From assembly GCA_051657905.1 (NCBI GenBank), contig JBOFLO010000041.1:1-64000 (forward strand): 64,000 nucleotides of DNA. Direction: 5' to 3'. Source of the stretch: JBOFLO01 sp051657905. Its GTDB lineage: Bacteria > Patescibacteriota > Gracilibacteria > UBA1369. Below, piece by piece: positions 41,865 through 51,337 of the stretch (the stretch's first letter is position 1; the number at the start of each line of letters is the position of its first letter). Position numbers and translations under genes: made by a program. Under the pieces are notes generated by a model that was not told the DNA's origin, did not search any database, and was given only the letters and a program-made list of their open reading frames with translations.

Positions 41865-44384
41865 ATGAAACAATTACTTCGCACAGGCTGGGCGAAGAAA
41901 GCAATCTTGTTGGCCTTCGTGGTCGGCTTGGTTTCTCCTTCTGCTTTGGCTTATCAAGTTTCCCCAGTGGAAACTAGCGGTGGCTATCAAGTTTCTCCAG
42001 TAGAAACTTCACAAGTCGCCCAAGTTGCTCCTCAAGTACTTAACTTCAACGTTAATCCTACTTCTACAGGTGCCACTTTAAGTTTTTCTTTGAATGTTCC
42101 AGCTAAAACAACTGTTTGGTTGAAAGATTCTAACGATACTATCTTCAAAACTTTAGTATTCGACGCTGATTTAAACGGCGGACAAACTTACAATTATACT
42201 TGGAACGGTACTAACAACAACAATCAAGCTGTTGCAAATGGTACTTACAAAGCCCAAGTTGTAGCTTACAACACAGTTGATACTGATGTTGAAAGTCAAA
42301 ACTTTACTTATACTGCAGGCGGCGGTTCTCAGAACGAAGCTCCTCAAGTATCAGTTTCTGTAAATCCATCTAGTTTTAACCCTTCTAATGGTCAAACTAC
42401 TTCTGTTAACTATACTTTAAATACTCAAGCTTCTCTTAAAGTAGAAATTAAATCAGGTAGCGCGATTATCAGAACTCTTAAAGCTCAAACTACTACTTCC
42501 GCTGGGTCTTATAACCTAGTTTGGGATGGTAGAAATGACAATGGAACTATTATGTCTAACGGTACTTATACTGCTGAAGTTTACGCTTCAAACAGCGCAG
42601 GTACTGCTATCGACAATGCTTCTGTAACTATCACTTCAAACGGTGGTGGAAGCCAGACAGCTCCAAATATTTCTAATTTGAATGTTTCTCCAAATCCTTT
42701 TGATCCTGAAGAAGAAAACACTTCTGTAAGTTTCAATTTGGATAAATCAGCTACTGTAACTGTAGCTATTATGGACGGTAACACTGTAGTTAGAAACCTT
42801 ACTTCAAACTCATCTTTGAGTGCAGGTTCTCACAGCTACACTTGGACAGGACGTGATTCCAACAGCAACATTGTTGACGATGGAACTTACACTGTTCGTG
42901 TAACTGCTTCAAACAGCGCAGGTACTGATACTGAATCAACAACTGTAGTTGTTGACACAGATGGTAACAACGGCGGAAGCTGTAACGTTATCACTTCTCA
43001 TTATTCAAACCCATCAACTTTCGATCCTGAAGAAGAAAATACAACTATTAACTTCTCTTTGAATCGTACAGCTGATGTAACAATTAGAATTAAAGACGTA
43101 AACAATGTTATTAGAACATTAATTACTGATGATTCTTTCAACAGCGGTTCAAGACAAGTTTCTTGGAATGGCCGCAACACAAGTGGAAACATCGTTTCTG
43201 ACAAAACTTACAGCTACGAAATCGTTGCTGAAGCTAGCGGATGTGATGATGAAACTGAATACGGCACTGTTCGTGTTGATAGAGATGGAAACAACGGTGG
43301 CGATGATGACTACGAAGACGACTGGGATTCTACTGATGAAGATTTAATCAGAGATCTTTACGTCGACAATGAAGTTTTCGATCCAACTGAAGGTGAAAGA
43401 TCTACAGTTAGATTCGAATTAACAAGAAGAGCAGACCTTATCGTTCAGGTTTTAGACGGAACTCGTGTAGTTAAAACTCTACGTGATTCTGACGACCAAT
43501 CTGCCGGTGACTACTCTTACACTTGGGATGGACGTGATTCTGACGGTGATCGTGTAAATGATGATGTTTACCAATACAGAGTAATGGCTGACGATGGCGA
43601 CGACTCAGATACTGATCGTGCCTACGTTGAAGTTGATACTGACGGTATTATCATTGGTTTCCCTGAAAACTCTAGATGTGCAGGATTCAGAGACGTTTCT
43701 AAAAACTCTCCATTCTGTAAAGCTATTGAATTAATGTCTGCCAGAAATATCTTTGATGGATATTCTGATGGAACTTTCCGTCCTTACCAGAAAATCAACC
43801 GTGCTGAAACTACTAAGGTAGTTGTATTGGCTCTTGATTATGATGTTAATGAAGGTGGAAGTTTCGGAAGATTATTCCCAGATACTTCATCCAGCGCTTG
43901 GTATGCTCCTTACTTGAGAACAGCTTTGGATAATGACATCATTCATGGATATCCAGATGGTCGTTTCAGACCTTCTAACACTATCAATCGTGTTGAGTTA
44001 TTGAAGATTTTCTTGGAAGCTAACGGCGTGTCATTTAGTTCATGCCCTCAACCTTTCGACGATACTCCAATCACTCGCGACACTGAATGGTATATGAGAT
44101 ATGCTTGTTTCGCTAAAGATAATGACTTGATGAATGCTGAATTCTCAAGAAACCTTTATCCAGCTGAAGCAATGACCAGAGGTGACGTAGCCGACCTATT
44201 CTACGATTTCGATCAAATGGGTTACTACGATGGTTATAACAACGACAATCGTTACAGCTACAATGATGACCGTTACTACTATGATAACGACAATGGTTAT
44301 TACTACAGCGACGACGATAACTACGACGATGGCGATGGATATTATGTCTATCGAAATGGTCGTTACGAATGGGTATCTTACTAG
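41865..44384 (+). CDS. Probable major S-layer protein: FlgD-like Ig x5 + SLH x3
   Basis: 839 residues. A signal peptide (AILLAFVVGLVSPSALA) is followed by a duplicated YQVSPVETS, then five ~90-residue Ig-like repeats of FlgD type, each ending W(N/D)G(R/T)...NGTY or equivalent (e.g. YTWNGTNNNNQAVANGTYKA, YTWTGRDSNSNIVDDGTYTV). Residues ~600-785 hold three SLH units (GYSDGTFRPYQKINRAE, GYPDGRFRPSNTINRVELLK, NLYPAEAMTRGDVADLF). The last ~50 residues are Tyr/Asp-rich. Codon choice is more T-ended than in neighbours, suggesting high expression. It would be wall-anchored and form or decorate the surface layer. Confidence 0.88.
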   Translation: MKQLLRTGWAKKAILLAFVVGLVSPSALAYQVSPVETSGGYQVSPVETSQVAQVAPQVLNFNVNPTSTGATLSFSLNVPAKTTVWLKDSNDTIFKTLVFDADLNGGQTYNYTWNGTNNNNQAVANGTYKAQVVAYNTVDTDVESQNFTYTAGGGSQNEAPQVSVSVNPSSFNPSNGQTTSVNYTLNTQASLKVEIKSGSAIIRTLKAQTTTSAGSYNLVWDGRNDNGTIMSNGTYTAEVYASNSAGTAIDNASVTITSNGGGSQTAPNISNLNVSPNPFDPEEENTSVSFNLDKSATVTVAIMDGNTVVRNLTSNSSLSAGSHSYTWTGRDSNSNIVDDGTYTVRVTASNSAGTDTESTTVVVDTDGNNGGSCNVITSHYSNPSTFDPEEENTTINFSLNRTADVTIRIKDVNNVIRTLITDDSFNSGSRQVSWNGRNTSGNIVSDKTYSYEIVAEASGCDDETEYGTVRVDRDGNNGGDDDYEDDWDSTDEDLIRDLYVDNEVFDPTEGERSTVRFELTRRADLIVQVLDGTRVVKTLRDSDDQSAGDYSYTWDGRDSDGDRVNDDVYQYRVMADDGDDSDTDRAYVEVDTDGIIIGFPENSRCAGFRDVSKNSPFCKAIELMSARNIFDGYSDGTFRPYQKINRAETTKVVVLALDYDVNEGGSFGRLFPDTSSSAWYAPYLRTALDNDIIHGYPDGRFRPSNTINRVELLKIFLEANGVSFSSCPQPFDDTPITRDTEWYMRYACFAKDNDLMNAEFSRNLYPAEAMTRGDVADLFYDFDQMGYYDGYNNDNRYSYNDDRYYYDNDNGYYYSDDDNYDDGDGYYVYRNGRYEWVSY

Positions 44385-44412
44385 TCTGAATTGTTAAGCT
44401 TATTGCTTAAAT

Positions 44413-44452
44413 AAAAAAGCCCCGGCTCGTTCTCTGAACACCGGGGCTTTTT
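44413..44452. terminator. Terminator after the S-layer gene
   Basis: AAAAAAGCCCCGG (44413-44424 region) pairs with CCGGGGCTTTTT (44441-44452); A and T runs at both ends also serve the convergent flavodoxin-like gene. Confidence 0.93.
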
Positions 44453-44465
44453 ATTGTTTAAAAAA

Positions 44466-45173
44466 TTAATCCAAAAAAGTCTCTCTAAATTTTATCACCG
44501 CATCCTTATAACTTTCCTCACTCTCATCCTTGGTCTCATTAGTAAACTGCCAATGCCAACACAATTCCTCAACAACTTTAAACCCATAAAATCCCAATAC
44601 TTCCTTTTGAGTTTTCATTGCCTCTTCCCCATGCCAATTCTGTCCAACAGTCACAACCCCAGCCTCAATCCCACTTAATACATTTTCCTCCCCCAAAGTA
44701 GAATGTCTATTCTCCAACCAGGTTAAACGCTCTATCAACTTTTGATAATAAGAATTCAATTGCCCCCACCTGATTGACGCAAAAAACACCACACAATCCG
44801 ACTCAAACAATTTTTTACTAACTTTCCACAGCTCATCATCATTATTATTTAAACTCGCCCAACATCTATGCAAGCCACTAGGATTTTTGTCTCCATTTTT
44901 CAACATCGCCTCCTTAACCCCACAATTATTTCCACTGGCAGTCGAAACATTTCCCTCACATGGATAAATCTTTAACTTAGGAATTTCCATCACTTCCACA
45001 CTCACTCCCGGCAATGAATTAGCTATCTTATAAGCCAAAGCCGTACTCTTTGGCAATTCCTCTTCACCCTCCTTACTCCATCTATTCGAAGTAGTTAGCA
45101 ACAACACTCTTCGCTTACTCTTTAAATATTCCAACATCCCCACTAAATTTTCCTCCGCAGAATTTATTTTCAT
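44466..45173 (-). CDS. Flavodoxin-fold NAD(P)H/FMN oxidoreductase-like protein
   Basis: 235 residues from ATG 45171-45173 (a TTG nine bases upstream is less likely). After ~20 residues, RRVLLLTTSNRWSKEG... begins a flavodoxin-like alpha/beta domain with an FMN-phosphate loop; SDCVVFFASIRWGQLNSYYQKLIERLTWL is the typical second flavin-binding and dimer motif of the NADPH-dependent FMN reductase family. Cysteines (YPCEGN, NNCGVK, HRCWAS) are extra compared with most members. It probably reduces quinones, flavins or metals in the cytosol. Confidence 0.82.
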   Translation of the reverse strand: MKINSAEENLVGMLEYLKSKRRVLLLTTSNRWSKEGEEELPKSTALAYKIANSLPGVSVEVMEIPKLKIYPCEGNVSTASGNNCGVKEAMLKNGDKNPSGLHRCWASLNNNDDELWKVSKKLFESDCVVFFASIRWGQLNSYYQKLIERLTWLENRHSTLGEENVLSGIEAGVVTVGQNWHGEEAMKTQKEVLGFYGFKVVEELCWHWQFTNETKDESEESYKDAVIKFRETFLD

Positions 45174-45310
45174 TTTGATCAATTTATTTTCCCAACTTTA
45201 CAAGAAACTTCCTCTCAAAACAATTTACTATTTTTATAATATATCCATCTCAATTACTTCCCAATTATCGCCAGCAATGTTAAGATAAACTAAATTTTTA
45301 AAATAAATAT

Positions 45311-45763
45311 ATGAGCAGAAATTCTAAATTCTTTTTAGGCGCATTACTCGGAGCCGCTTTAGGTTTAGCATTCGCTCCAAAAAAGGGTAGCGAACTTCGC
45401 AAAGAATTAACTAAAGAAATTAAAGAAGGTGGTCGTGGCGAAGAAACATTGAAAAAAACCGCCCAGGCTGTTGGCGACGATTTGTCTAAAACCGCACAAC
45501 AGGTTTACCACGATCCAGCTGTTCAAAAACAAATTGAAATGGGCAAAAAAGAAGCTCAGAAAGTTCTTTCCAATGTTGGTAAAGAGTTGGAAAAGAGGGG
45601 AGGCGAGTGGACTGAATTAGCTAAAGAAAAATTAATGGAAGTCGGCCAATCCTTCACCGATAACATTCAAAAAACTACCGCTGATATAACTAAAAAAGCG
45701 CACAAAACAGTTTCCAAAGCAAAATCAGCAACTTCTCACAAAAGTAAAAAGTCTTCTAAATAG
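45311..45763 (+). CDS. YtxH-domain protein
   Basis: 150 residues. The N-terminus MSRNSKFFLGALLGAALGLA-FAPKKGSELRKEL is the YtxH signature: a single Gly/Ala-rich membrane helix followed by FAPKKG. The rest is a long charged, helical and Lys-rich tail with coiled-coil character, ending in SHKSKKSSK. Homologues are membrane-anchored general-stress or envelope proteins in Firmicutes and CPR. The leader (AAATAAATAT-ATG) is the common A-rich type. Confidence 0.85.
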   Translation: MSRNSKFFLGALLGAALGLAFAPKKGSELRKELTKEIKEGGRGEETLKKTAQAVGDDLSKTAQQVYHDPAVQKQIEMGKKEAQKVLSNVGKELEKRGGEWTELAKEKLMEVGQSFTDNIQKTTADITKKAHKTVSKAKSATSHKSKKSSK

Positions 45764-45767
45764 ATTT

Positions 45768-46460
45768 TTAAATTAAATCATGAATGTGAATAAGAAAAGC
45801 TATGACGGCAGTTATTTTTGTTTGTGAACCTTCACTTTTCCCCATCAAAACTCGCGCCGCATTTTCAGCAATTTCCAGCTCATCATCCTTAGCCGCAACC
45901 TTGTATAGGCTGGATACTTTAATCCCCTTTAAATCAAAACCGTACAATTCACACAAAGCTATAATGATTAAAGCGGTTAATCTTTTGAAATCACTAATTA
46001 CTTTCCCAACCTCTTTGCCTTCATAAAATTCCTCCCGCAAATACTTATCCAATTGCAAATCCATATGAAAACCAAAATACAAGAATCGGTAAATAGTCTG
46101 CACTCTAATATCGCTGGCATAAATATTTAACTTACTCTCAAATCCCCCCTGATATCTATTCAGTTCAAAATTAGCCTGATCGCTATCCATCCCTAAAATT
46201 CTCTGACATTTTCTATAAATATTTCTAATTATTCCCCAAACCTGCTTCATCCCTTCATCACTCATCAAATCCACCGCCGAAGTTGACTCCACGGAAGGCA
46301 CTTCCACTCTTTCTCTTAATCCACTAATTGAATTCCATTTTTTTTCACCTTCCAGCTGATTTTCGCTGACTGCTGGTTGATCCTGAATGGTATCTACGGT
46401 TTTCAAGGCAAATTTAAAAAGTTCAAGTATATTTATAAACCATACTTTCCCAGAAGTCAA
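45768..46460 (-). CDS. Hypothetical protein
   Basis: 230 residues, no family recognised. The listed start is TTG (46458-46460); no in-frame ATG occurs until residue ~66, so the N-terminus is uncertain. The C-terminal half is helical with aromatic residues (YRFLYFGFHMDLQLDKYL, LTALIIIALCELYGFDLKG) and ends in ITAVIAFLIHIHDLI. It follows the 46484 gene by 23 nt and may be co-expressed with it. Confidence 0.6.
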   Translation of the reverse strand: MTSGKVWFINILELFKFALKTVDTIQDQPAVSENQLEGEKKWNSISGLRERVEVPSVESTSAVDLMSDEGMKQVWGIIRNIYRKCQRILGMDSDQANFELNRYQGGFESKLNIYASDIRVQTIYRFLYFGFHMDLQLDKYLREEFYEGKEVGKVISDFKRLTALIIIALCELYGFDLKGIKVSSLYKVAAKDDELEIAENAARVLMGKSEGSQTKITAVIAFLIHIHDLI

Positions 46461-46483
46461 TGCTCTAATTGACGAAAAACAGC

Positions 46484-47782
46484 TTATTTAAGCTCTATTG
46501 CCATTATTGAAAATGAACCATTTGGTTTCAAAGCACCCTCCTTCAACATACCAACCTCCTGTAATTTAGCTTTTAGAGCATTTGCATCCAATAACCCAGC
46601 TTTATCCTTACTTTCCTCCATCATTTCCACCAAAATATCCAATTGCTCCACACCCAAATCCATTTTTGAAACATTCTCATCCTTATCATAAGGCGTAACA
46701 ATCGCATTCAAAACGCTTTTAGGTAGGGCTAAAATCACATCATGTTTTTCTAAATGCAATGTCCCATTATCTATATTGAAAGAATTTCTACTATTTGAAC
46801 TACTACTTCTATCATTACTAATTCTAGTCGCATCCAAAATTCTTGTTTGTTCAACGCCATTCAGCTGAACTTTTCTAATCAGCACCACTTTATAGGCTCT
46901 ATTCCCAAGCGCCGTAGTTTCCAATAATTTATTTTCCAAATCAATCACACCTTTCCCTACGGTAATAGCTCTATTATCAACATTCTCTAATCTAGCGGCA
47001 GCTCTAGTAATATAGCCGCTATCCACTTTATCAGCTTTTTTAATCAAATCCTCCAAAACGGCTTCAGTATTTTCATAAACTTCCTCTGTGCTGCCTTCGG
47101 CAGCCCCAGCATAATTAAACTCAATGCGCTTTTCGCCCATTTCTACAGACATTTCAGCAGTTTCAGCATCTCCAAGTTTTTTTCTTTGACTCAAGAAACC
47201 ACCCGAAAAGTTAATTAACCCAACTCGATAATTTTTATTATCAATTTCCTGAACAGAAGAATTCTCTTCATACTTTCCATCCTTATCCCTAAAAATCTGT
47301 AAATTGGTAATCAATCTATTATGAGCTGCATATTTACCATGATTAGTCTTAGCCAATTCCAAGCGAATATTATCCAAACTTTCCACAGCATCATCCACCC
47401 CCTGTTTTTCCCCAACTGGTCTTAAAGTTGGTCTTTTAGAAACCGGAGCAGCTAAAATTCTTTCTACTGGCAGAATATCTGGCAAAGATTCATTAATAGT
47501 TTTTTCATCATCAAAAGACTCAGCAAAGCTATCATCCATTGTTGAACTATATTTTAAAGCCCTTTCTACTCCTTTTTTGACTTGCTCAGTTTGTTTACGA
47601 ACTTCAGGCTCAAAAAACGCTTGATCATAAGCTTTTTCAGCATTCAATTGCTCCGGATAATCTCCATTCTTTAATCCCTCAACCTCTTTAGAAGGCGGTC
47701 TTCTTAAGCTTAAAGCGCTTCTTTTTGTAGCAGGAGCATCATCTCTACCTGATTGTGAATTCCCTAATTTATTTGCTTTCAT
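46484..47782 (-). CDS. Hypothetical protein with disordered N-terminus
   Basis: 432 residues, no family recognised. The first ~140 residues are polar and likely disordered. The middle contains a beta-rich region (YRVGLINFSGGFLSQRKKLG, KRIEFNYAGAAEGS) and a helical segment; the final part LQEVGMLKEGALKPNGSFSI looks like the end of a compact domain. No signal peptide or membrane segment, so cytosolic. It is followed closely by the 45768 gene. Confidence 0.65.
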   Translation of the reverse strand: MKANKLGNSQSGRDDAPATKRSALSLRRPPSKEVEGLKNGDYPEQLNAEKAYDQAFFEPEVRKQTEQVKKGVERALKYSSTMDDSFAESFDDEKTINESLPDILPVERILAAPVSKRPTLRPVGEKQGVDDAVESLDNIRLELAKTNHGKYAAHNRLITNLQIFRDKDGKYEENSSVQEIDNKNYRVGLINFSGGFLSQRKKLGDAETAEMSVEMGEKRIEFNYAGAAEGSTEEVYENTEAVLEDLIKKADKVDSGYITRAAARLENVDNRAITVGKGVIDLENKLLETTALGNRAYKVVLIRKVQLNGVEQTRILDATRISNDRSSSSNSRNSFNIDNGTLHLEKHDVILALPKSVLNAIVTPYDKDENVSKMDLGVEQLDILVEMMEESKDKAGLLDANALKAKLQEVGMLKEGALKPNGSFSIMAIELK

Positions 47783-47878
47783 ATCTAATTAACAAAATCA
47801 TGTAATTATACCATATAAATACTTTAATGCAAAGTATCTGGTATTATTACAACAGAATAGCAGTATATCTTTCCAAAA

Positions 47879-48739
47879 TTAAAAAAGCTGGCCTGCCTTA
47901 GCCAAATTCTCCATCAAACAAGCCACTGTCATCTTGCCAACCCCACCCGGCACCGGCGTAATAGCCTTAACCTTCCCCAGCAACGCCTGATATTCGCTAT
48001 CTCCGCACAAGGAACCGTCCTCATTGCGATTAATACCAATATCAACCACTACAGCCCCATCTTTCACCATATCGCTCATTAACAGGCATTTTTGACCAAC
48101 CGCCACTACCACCAGGTCCGCCCTCAAAGTAATATCCCTCAAATTCTCAGTTTTACTATTACAAACAGTCACCGTCGCCTTACGATTCGACATCATCATC
48201 GCCGTCGGCTTCCCTGCAATATTCCCAGACCCAATCACAACAACATTCTTTCCTTTCAGCTCGATTTTGTAATATTCCATCATTCTAATCACCCCTGTAG
48301 CTGTGCAGGGCGTCAAATTCTCAAATTCCACCCCCAAAAAAGTCTGCCCCATATTAAACGGGTTCAAGCCATCCACATCCTTTTTCGGATCAATCGCTGC
48401 CAAAATCTCCGTTTTATCAATATGTTCAGGCAAAGGCATTTGAACAATAATCCCAGTCACAGTTTTATCCCCATTAAAGCCTTTAATTTTTTTGATCAAA
48501 CTTTTTGTACTAACTTCTTCGGGATTTTCCAAGTGCTCCAAATGACATTCAAATCCTAAATTCTTACAGGCTTTAATTTTCTGTTTAATATAAATCAAAC
48601 TGGCCGGATTATTCCCCACCAACAAAATCACCAATTTAACAGTTTTCTGCGGATTCTTAGCTTTTCCTTGAGTAATTTTCTCATAAATCGCCTCAGCCAC
48701 TTCCTCTCCTTTCATAATAATCACTTTGCTATTTTCCAT
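47879..48739 (-). CDS. folD: FolD bifunctional methylene-THF dehydrogenase/cyclohydrolase
   Basis: 286 residues. Hallmarks: SLIYIKQKIKACKNLG (catalytic Tyr/Lys region), GIIVQMPLPEHI, KKDVDGLNPFNMG, PCTATGVIRMMEYY, VVIGSGNIAGKPTAMMMSN (NADP site; usual GRSxxVGxP replaced by GSGNIAGKP) and ITPVPGGVGKMT. It interconverts methylene- and formyl-tetrahydrofolate. The start ATG is one base past the tmk stop, so the genes are coupled. It follows dut and tmk, a compact nucleotide/one-carbon cluster. Confidence 0.95.
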   Translation of the reverse strand: MENSKVIIMKGEEVAEAIYEKITQGKAKNPQKTVKLVILLVGNNPASLIYIKQKIKACKNLGFECHLEHLENPEEVSTKSLIKKIKGFNGDKTVTGIIVQMPLPEHIDKTEILAAIDPKKDVDGLNPFNMGQTFLGVEFENLTPCTATGVIRMMEYYKIELKGKNVVVIGSGNIAGKPTAMMMSNRKATVTVCNSKTENLRDITLRADLVVVAVGQKCLLMSDMVKDGAVVVDIGINRNEDGSLCGDSEYQALLGKVKAITPVPGGVGKMTVACLMENLAKAGQLF

Positions 48740-48740
48740 G

Positions 48741-49337
48741 CTATTTTTTTAAATGCTTTTCCACAATTTTCCAGATTTTCTCAGAAGTTTCTCCAATTGA
48801 TGGCTGAACATGAACAGTTTCCCAATTCATTTTAATTGCCAAATTTTCATAAATAAACTGACAAGCCTCCATAATATCATCCTTCGATTCATGCAAATGT
48901 CCGTCTTCCTTCGCCTGAATATTTCTTTTCCCTTTCAAAAAAATCGACAAATCTTCTTTCAACAGATATTTATTCAATTCAGTCAACCAATCCAAGCTAG
49001 CCCCTTTCGCGCTCCCCCAAGCCAATCCTGTAGCCGTATAATCCTCGGCAATCACCACCTTACCTTCCTGCAAATACTCTTTCAAAGTCGGTTCAAATTG
49101 ATAGCGATTCAATGTATACCACATTTGCAATTCATCTTCACTGATTTTCTGAACCCCTCCGGAATTTCTCAAAGCATCATTAATAAATGACCCAGTCGGT
49201 TCCAAAGCATAAACCGGATATTTAACGTAAATCACATCATAACCTTCACTTTTCAACTTCTCTACAAGTATTTTAGCCTGTGTAGATTTCCCAATATTAT
49301 TAATCCCGTACAAAGTGATAAAACTTCCTCTTTTCAT
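48741..49337 (-). CDS. tmk: Thymidylate kinase
   Basis: 198 residues. P-loop GINNIGKSTQ (11-20) and the LID/DR region AEDYTATGLAWGSAKGASLD place it with dTMP kinases, and VKYPVYALEPTGSFINDALR is the nucleotide-binding YP..E.TG segment. It phosphorylates dTMP to dTDP. Placed between dut and folD on one strand, with no thymidylate synthase in the window. Length is slightly short but normal for the family. Confidence 0.9.
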   Translation of the reverse strand: MKRGSFITLYGINNIGKSTQAKILVEKLKSEGYDVIYVKYPVYALEPTGSFINDALRNSGGVQKISEDELQMWYTLNRYQFEPTLKEYLQEGKVVIAEDYTATGLAWGSAKGASLDWLTELNKYLLKEDLSIFLKGKRNIQAKEDGHLHESKDDIMEACQFIYENLAIKMNWETVHVQPSIGETSEKIWKIVEKHLKK

Positions 49338-49373
49338 ATTTATTTAATTAAAGCCCGAAATAAAATTTCTAAT

Positions 49374-49802
49374 TTAACCCGTACTTCCAAACCCACCTCT
49401 CGATTTTTCAGCAATTTGTTCAACCTCTTCAAATTCAAATCTATCAATTTTCACAAACACCGCCTGAGCAATTCTTTCCCCACGGCTAACCAAAACCGCC
49501 TCCTTAGTAAAATTAAGTACCTGCACTTTCAATTCATCTTCCGGCCCATGATAATCCATATCAATAATTCCAATACCATGCGGAATAGATAGCCCCTTTT
49601 TCCGTGGCGTACTGCTGCGCGGAACTAACACCAACATATACCCATCCGGCACCTTCACAATCACATTCCCCGGAATCAAAGCAATTTGCCCCGCCTCAAT
49701 ACTCATATCTTCGCGCGACATAATATCAAAAGCCGCTGCTCCCTCTGTTTCATATTTAGGAATAGGCAATTCTTTATCTATTCTTTTTATTAATACTTTC
49801 AT
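49374..49802 (-). CDS. dut: dUTP diphosphatase
   Basis: 142 residues, trimeric all-beta dUTPase. The five family motifs are visible: AAAFDIMS, VPRSSTPRKKG, GIGIIDMDYHGP (with catalytic Asp), RIAQAVFV and the C-terminal P-loop-like RGGFGSTG that closes over the active site. It removes dUTP and supplies dUMP for dTMP synthesis. First gene of the dut-tmk-folD group. Confidence 0.95.
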   Translation of the reverse strand: MKVLIKRIDKELPIPKYETEGAAAFDIMSREDMSIEAGQIALIPGNVIVKVPDGYMLVLVPRSSTPRKKGLSIPHGIGIIDMDYHGPEDELKVQVLNFTKEAVLVSRGERIAQAVFVKIDRFEFEEVEQIAEKSRGGFGSTG

Positions 49803-49964
49803 ACTAAAACATCATAAAATAATCCGCTTCCAGTGATTTTCTCTGCCAGTAGTAAACCTTTTTTTTGCTGCTTATTCAAGTTTTTGCTTTTGCGCTTTTC
49901 AAACTTTTGTTTGTAAGTTGAAGAATTTAGTTTAAAATGAATTCTACTTAAAATACCCATCTAA

Positions 49965-50975
49965 ATGAATTCAGCCACCCCTCAAAATTCAGCTTCACAG
50001 CCCACTCCTAAATTCGATTTTGCCGTAGGCGGACAGGCTGTTATTGAAGGCGTAATGATGCGTTCAGCCAATTACACTATCGTTTCCGTGCGTCGCCAGG
50101 ATGGCCAAATTATCAGCAATCAGGAATTCTATCAAAACCTTTCCCGCCGTTTCAAATTGCTCGGACTTCCCTTGGTACGCGGTGTAGTAAATTTATTTGA
50201 AATGATGTTTATCGGAACCAAAGCTCTCAGCTTTTCTTCCAAGCAATTTATGGCCGACCTGGAAGAGGAAATTGATAAATCCCCAGAAGCCAAATCCGCT
50301 CAAAAAACTCAAACAGCCGAAAAATCTTCCTGGAAAGAAAATCTCTCCTTGATCGCCACCATCGCTTTTTCCTTGGGATTAAGTATTTTTCTCTTTAAAT
50401 TTCTCCCACTCTGGGTAACCACTTTCCTCAGTGATAATTTTACTGCCGTCTCCAGCAATTATATTATTTTCAACTTAATCGACGGTATTCTAAAAACCAG
50501 CTTTTTCATTCTCTACATCTGGTTAATCTCCCTTATGCCAGACCTTTATCGCGTTTTCCAATACCACGGGGCCGAGCACAAATCCATCATGACTTACGAA
50601 GCAGGTAAGGAACTGACAGTCGAAAACGCCCGCCTTCAAACCCGTTTCCATCCCCGCTGCGGCACCAGCTTTATTTTGGTAGTTTTCCTAATCAGTATTA
50701 TGGTTTACACCGTAGTCCCACGCCATCCTGATTTCTGGATTAACTTCGCCATCCGCCTAATTTTCCTTCCGATTATCGCTGCTTTCTCCTACGAATTTTT
50801 AAAATTCAGCGCCAAAAGCAAAAGCCCCGCAGTAGGATTGCTCGCCAAACCCGGCCTTTTGATGCAACGCCTCACCACCAAAGAACCCGACGATCAAATG
50901 CTAGCCGTCGCTCTAAATTCCCTAAAATTGGCTTTAGAAATGGAAACTAAATCAAAATTAAATGTCATCAAATAA
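49965..50975 (+). CDS. DUF1385 family membrane protein
   Basis: 336 residues with the DUF1385 signature: GGQAVIEGVMMRS at the N-terminus, LPLVRGVVNLFEMMFIGTKAL, and YHGAEHKSIMTYEAG followed by RFHPRCGTSF. About four membrane helices occur, including IATIAFSLGLSIFLF and FILVVFLISIMVYTVV. The family is widespread and of unknown function. It overlaps the next gene by 14 nt. Confidence 0.9.
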   Translation: MNSATPQNSASQPTPKFDFAVGGQAVIEGVMMRSANYTIVSVRRQDGQIISNQEFYQNLSRRFKLLGLPLVRGVVNLFEMMFIGTKALSFSSKQFMADLEEEIDKSPEAKSAQKTQTAEKSSWKENLSLIATIAFSLGLSIFLFKFLPLWVTTFLSDNFTAVSSNYIIFNLIDGILKTSFFILYIWLISLMPDLYRVFQYHGAEHKSIMTYEAGKELTVENARLQTRFHPRCGTSFILVVFLISIMVYTVVPRHPDFWINFAIRLIFLPIIAAFSYEFLKFSAKSKSPAVGLLAKPGLLMQRLTTKEPDDQMLAVALNSLKLALEMETKSKLNVIK

Positions 50976-51255
50976 AATCTCTCAACTACTAAAACAACAT
51001 TGGCAAATCGCCCTAGCCCTCGGTTTAGCTTTAATAATCCTACTAATTTACCTAAACAGCGGCCGCGCCAACTTTGACCAAAACCTCAAACAGCTTCAAT
51101 CCGACCCTCAAGTTTCCGAAGTTCAAGTAAACCAAACCTCCCAAGGCCAAACCCTAGCCACCATCGAATGCGAAGACGGCAGTAAATACGAAGTCTACCT
51201 CCCAGCTGGAGAAAGTAACTTCGACGCTATCAAGGCAGGGAAGTGCGGCAACTAA
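50962..51255 (+). CDS. Small single-pass membrane protein
   Basis: 97 residues: one N-terminal membrane helix (IALALGLALIILLIYL) followed by a soluble ~65-residue extracytoplasmic domain with two cysteines (ATIECEDGSKYEVYLP, IKAGKCGN) that may pair. No family recognised. Overlapping the DUF1385 gene indicates co-expression. A terminator follows. Confidence 0.72.
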   Translation: MSSNKISQLLKQHWQIALALGLALIILLIYLNSGRANFDQNLKQLQSDPQVSEVQVNQTSQGQTLATIECEDGSKYEVYLPAGESNFDAIKAGKCGN

Positions 51256-51283
51256 GAACTTTTTCTTAATTACATATCAATAA

Positions 51284-51309
51284 AAAACTCCCCAATTAAG
51301 GGGAGTTTT
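51284..51309. terminator. Bidirectional terminator between 51255 and rplA
   Basis: AAAACTCCCC pairs with GGGGAGTTTT around an ATTA loop; A and T runs on both sides. Confidence 0.92.
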
Positions 51310-51337
51310 AATTTCAATAATCTATTAGGGCAGGGGA

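Noticed and set aside
42581..43204. Minus-strand ORFs inside the S-layer repeats
   Set aside because: They are shadows of the repeated Ig domains on the plus strand.
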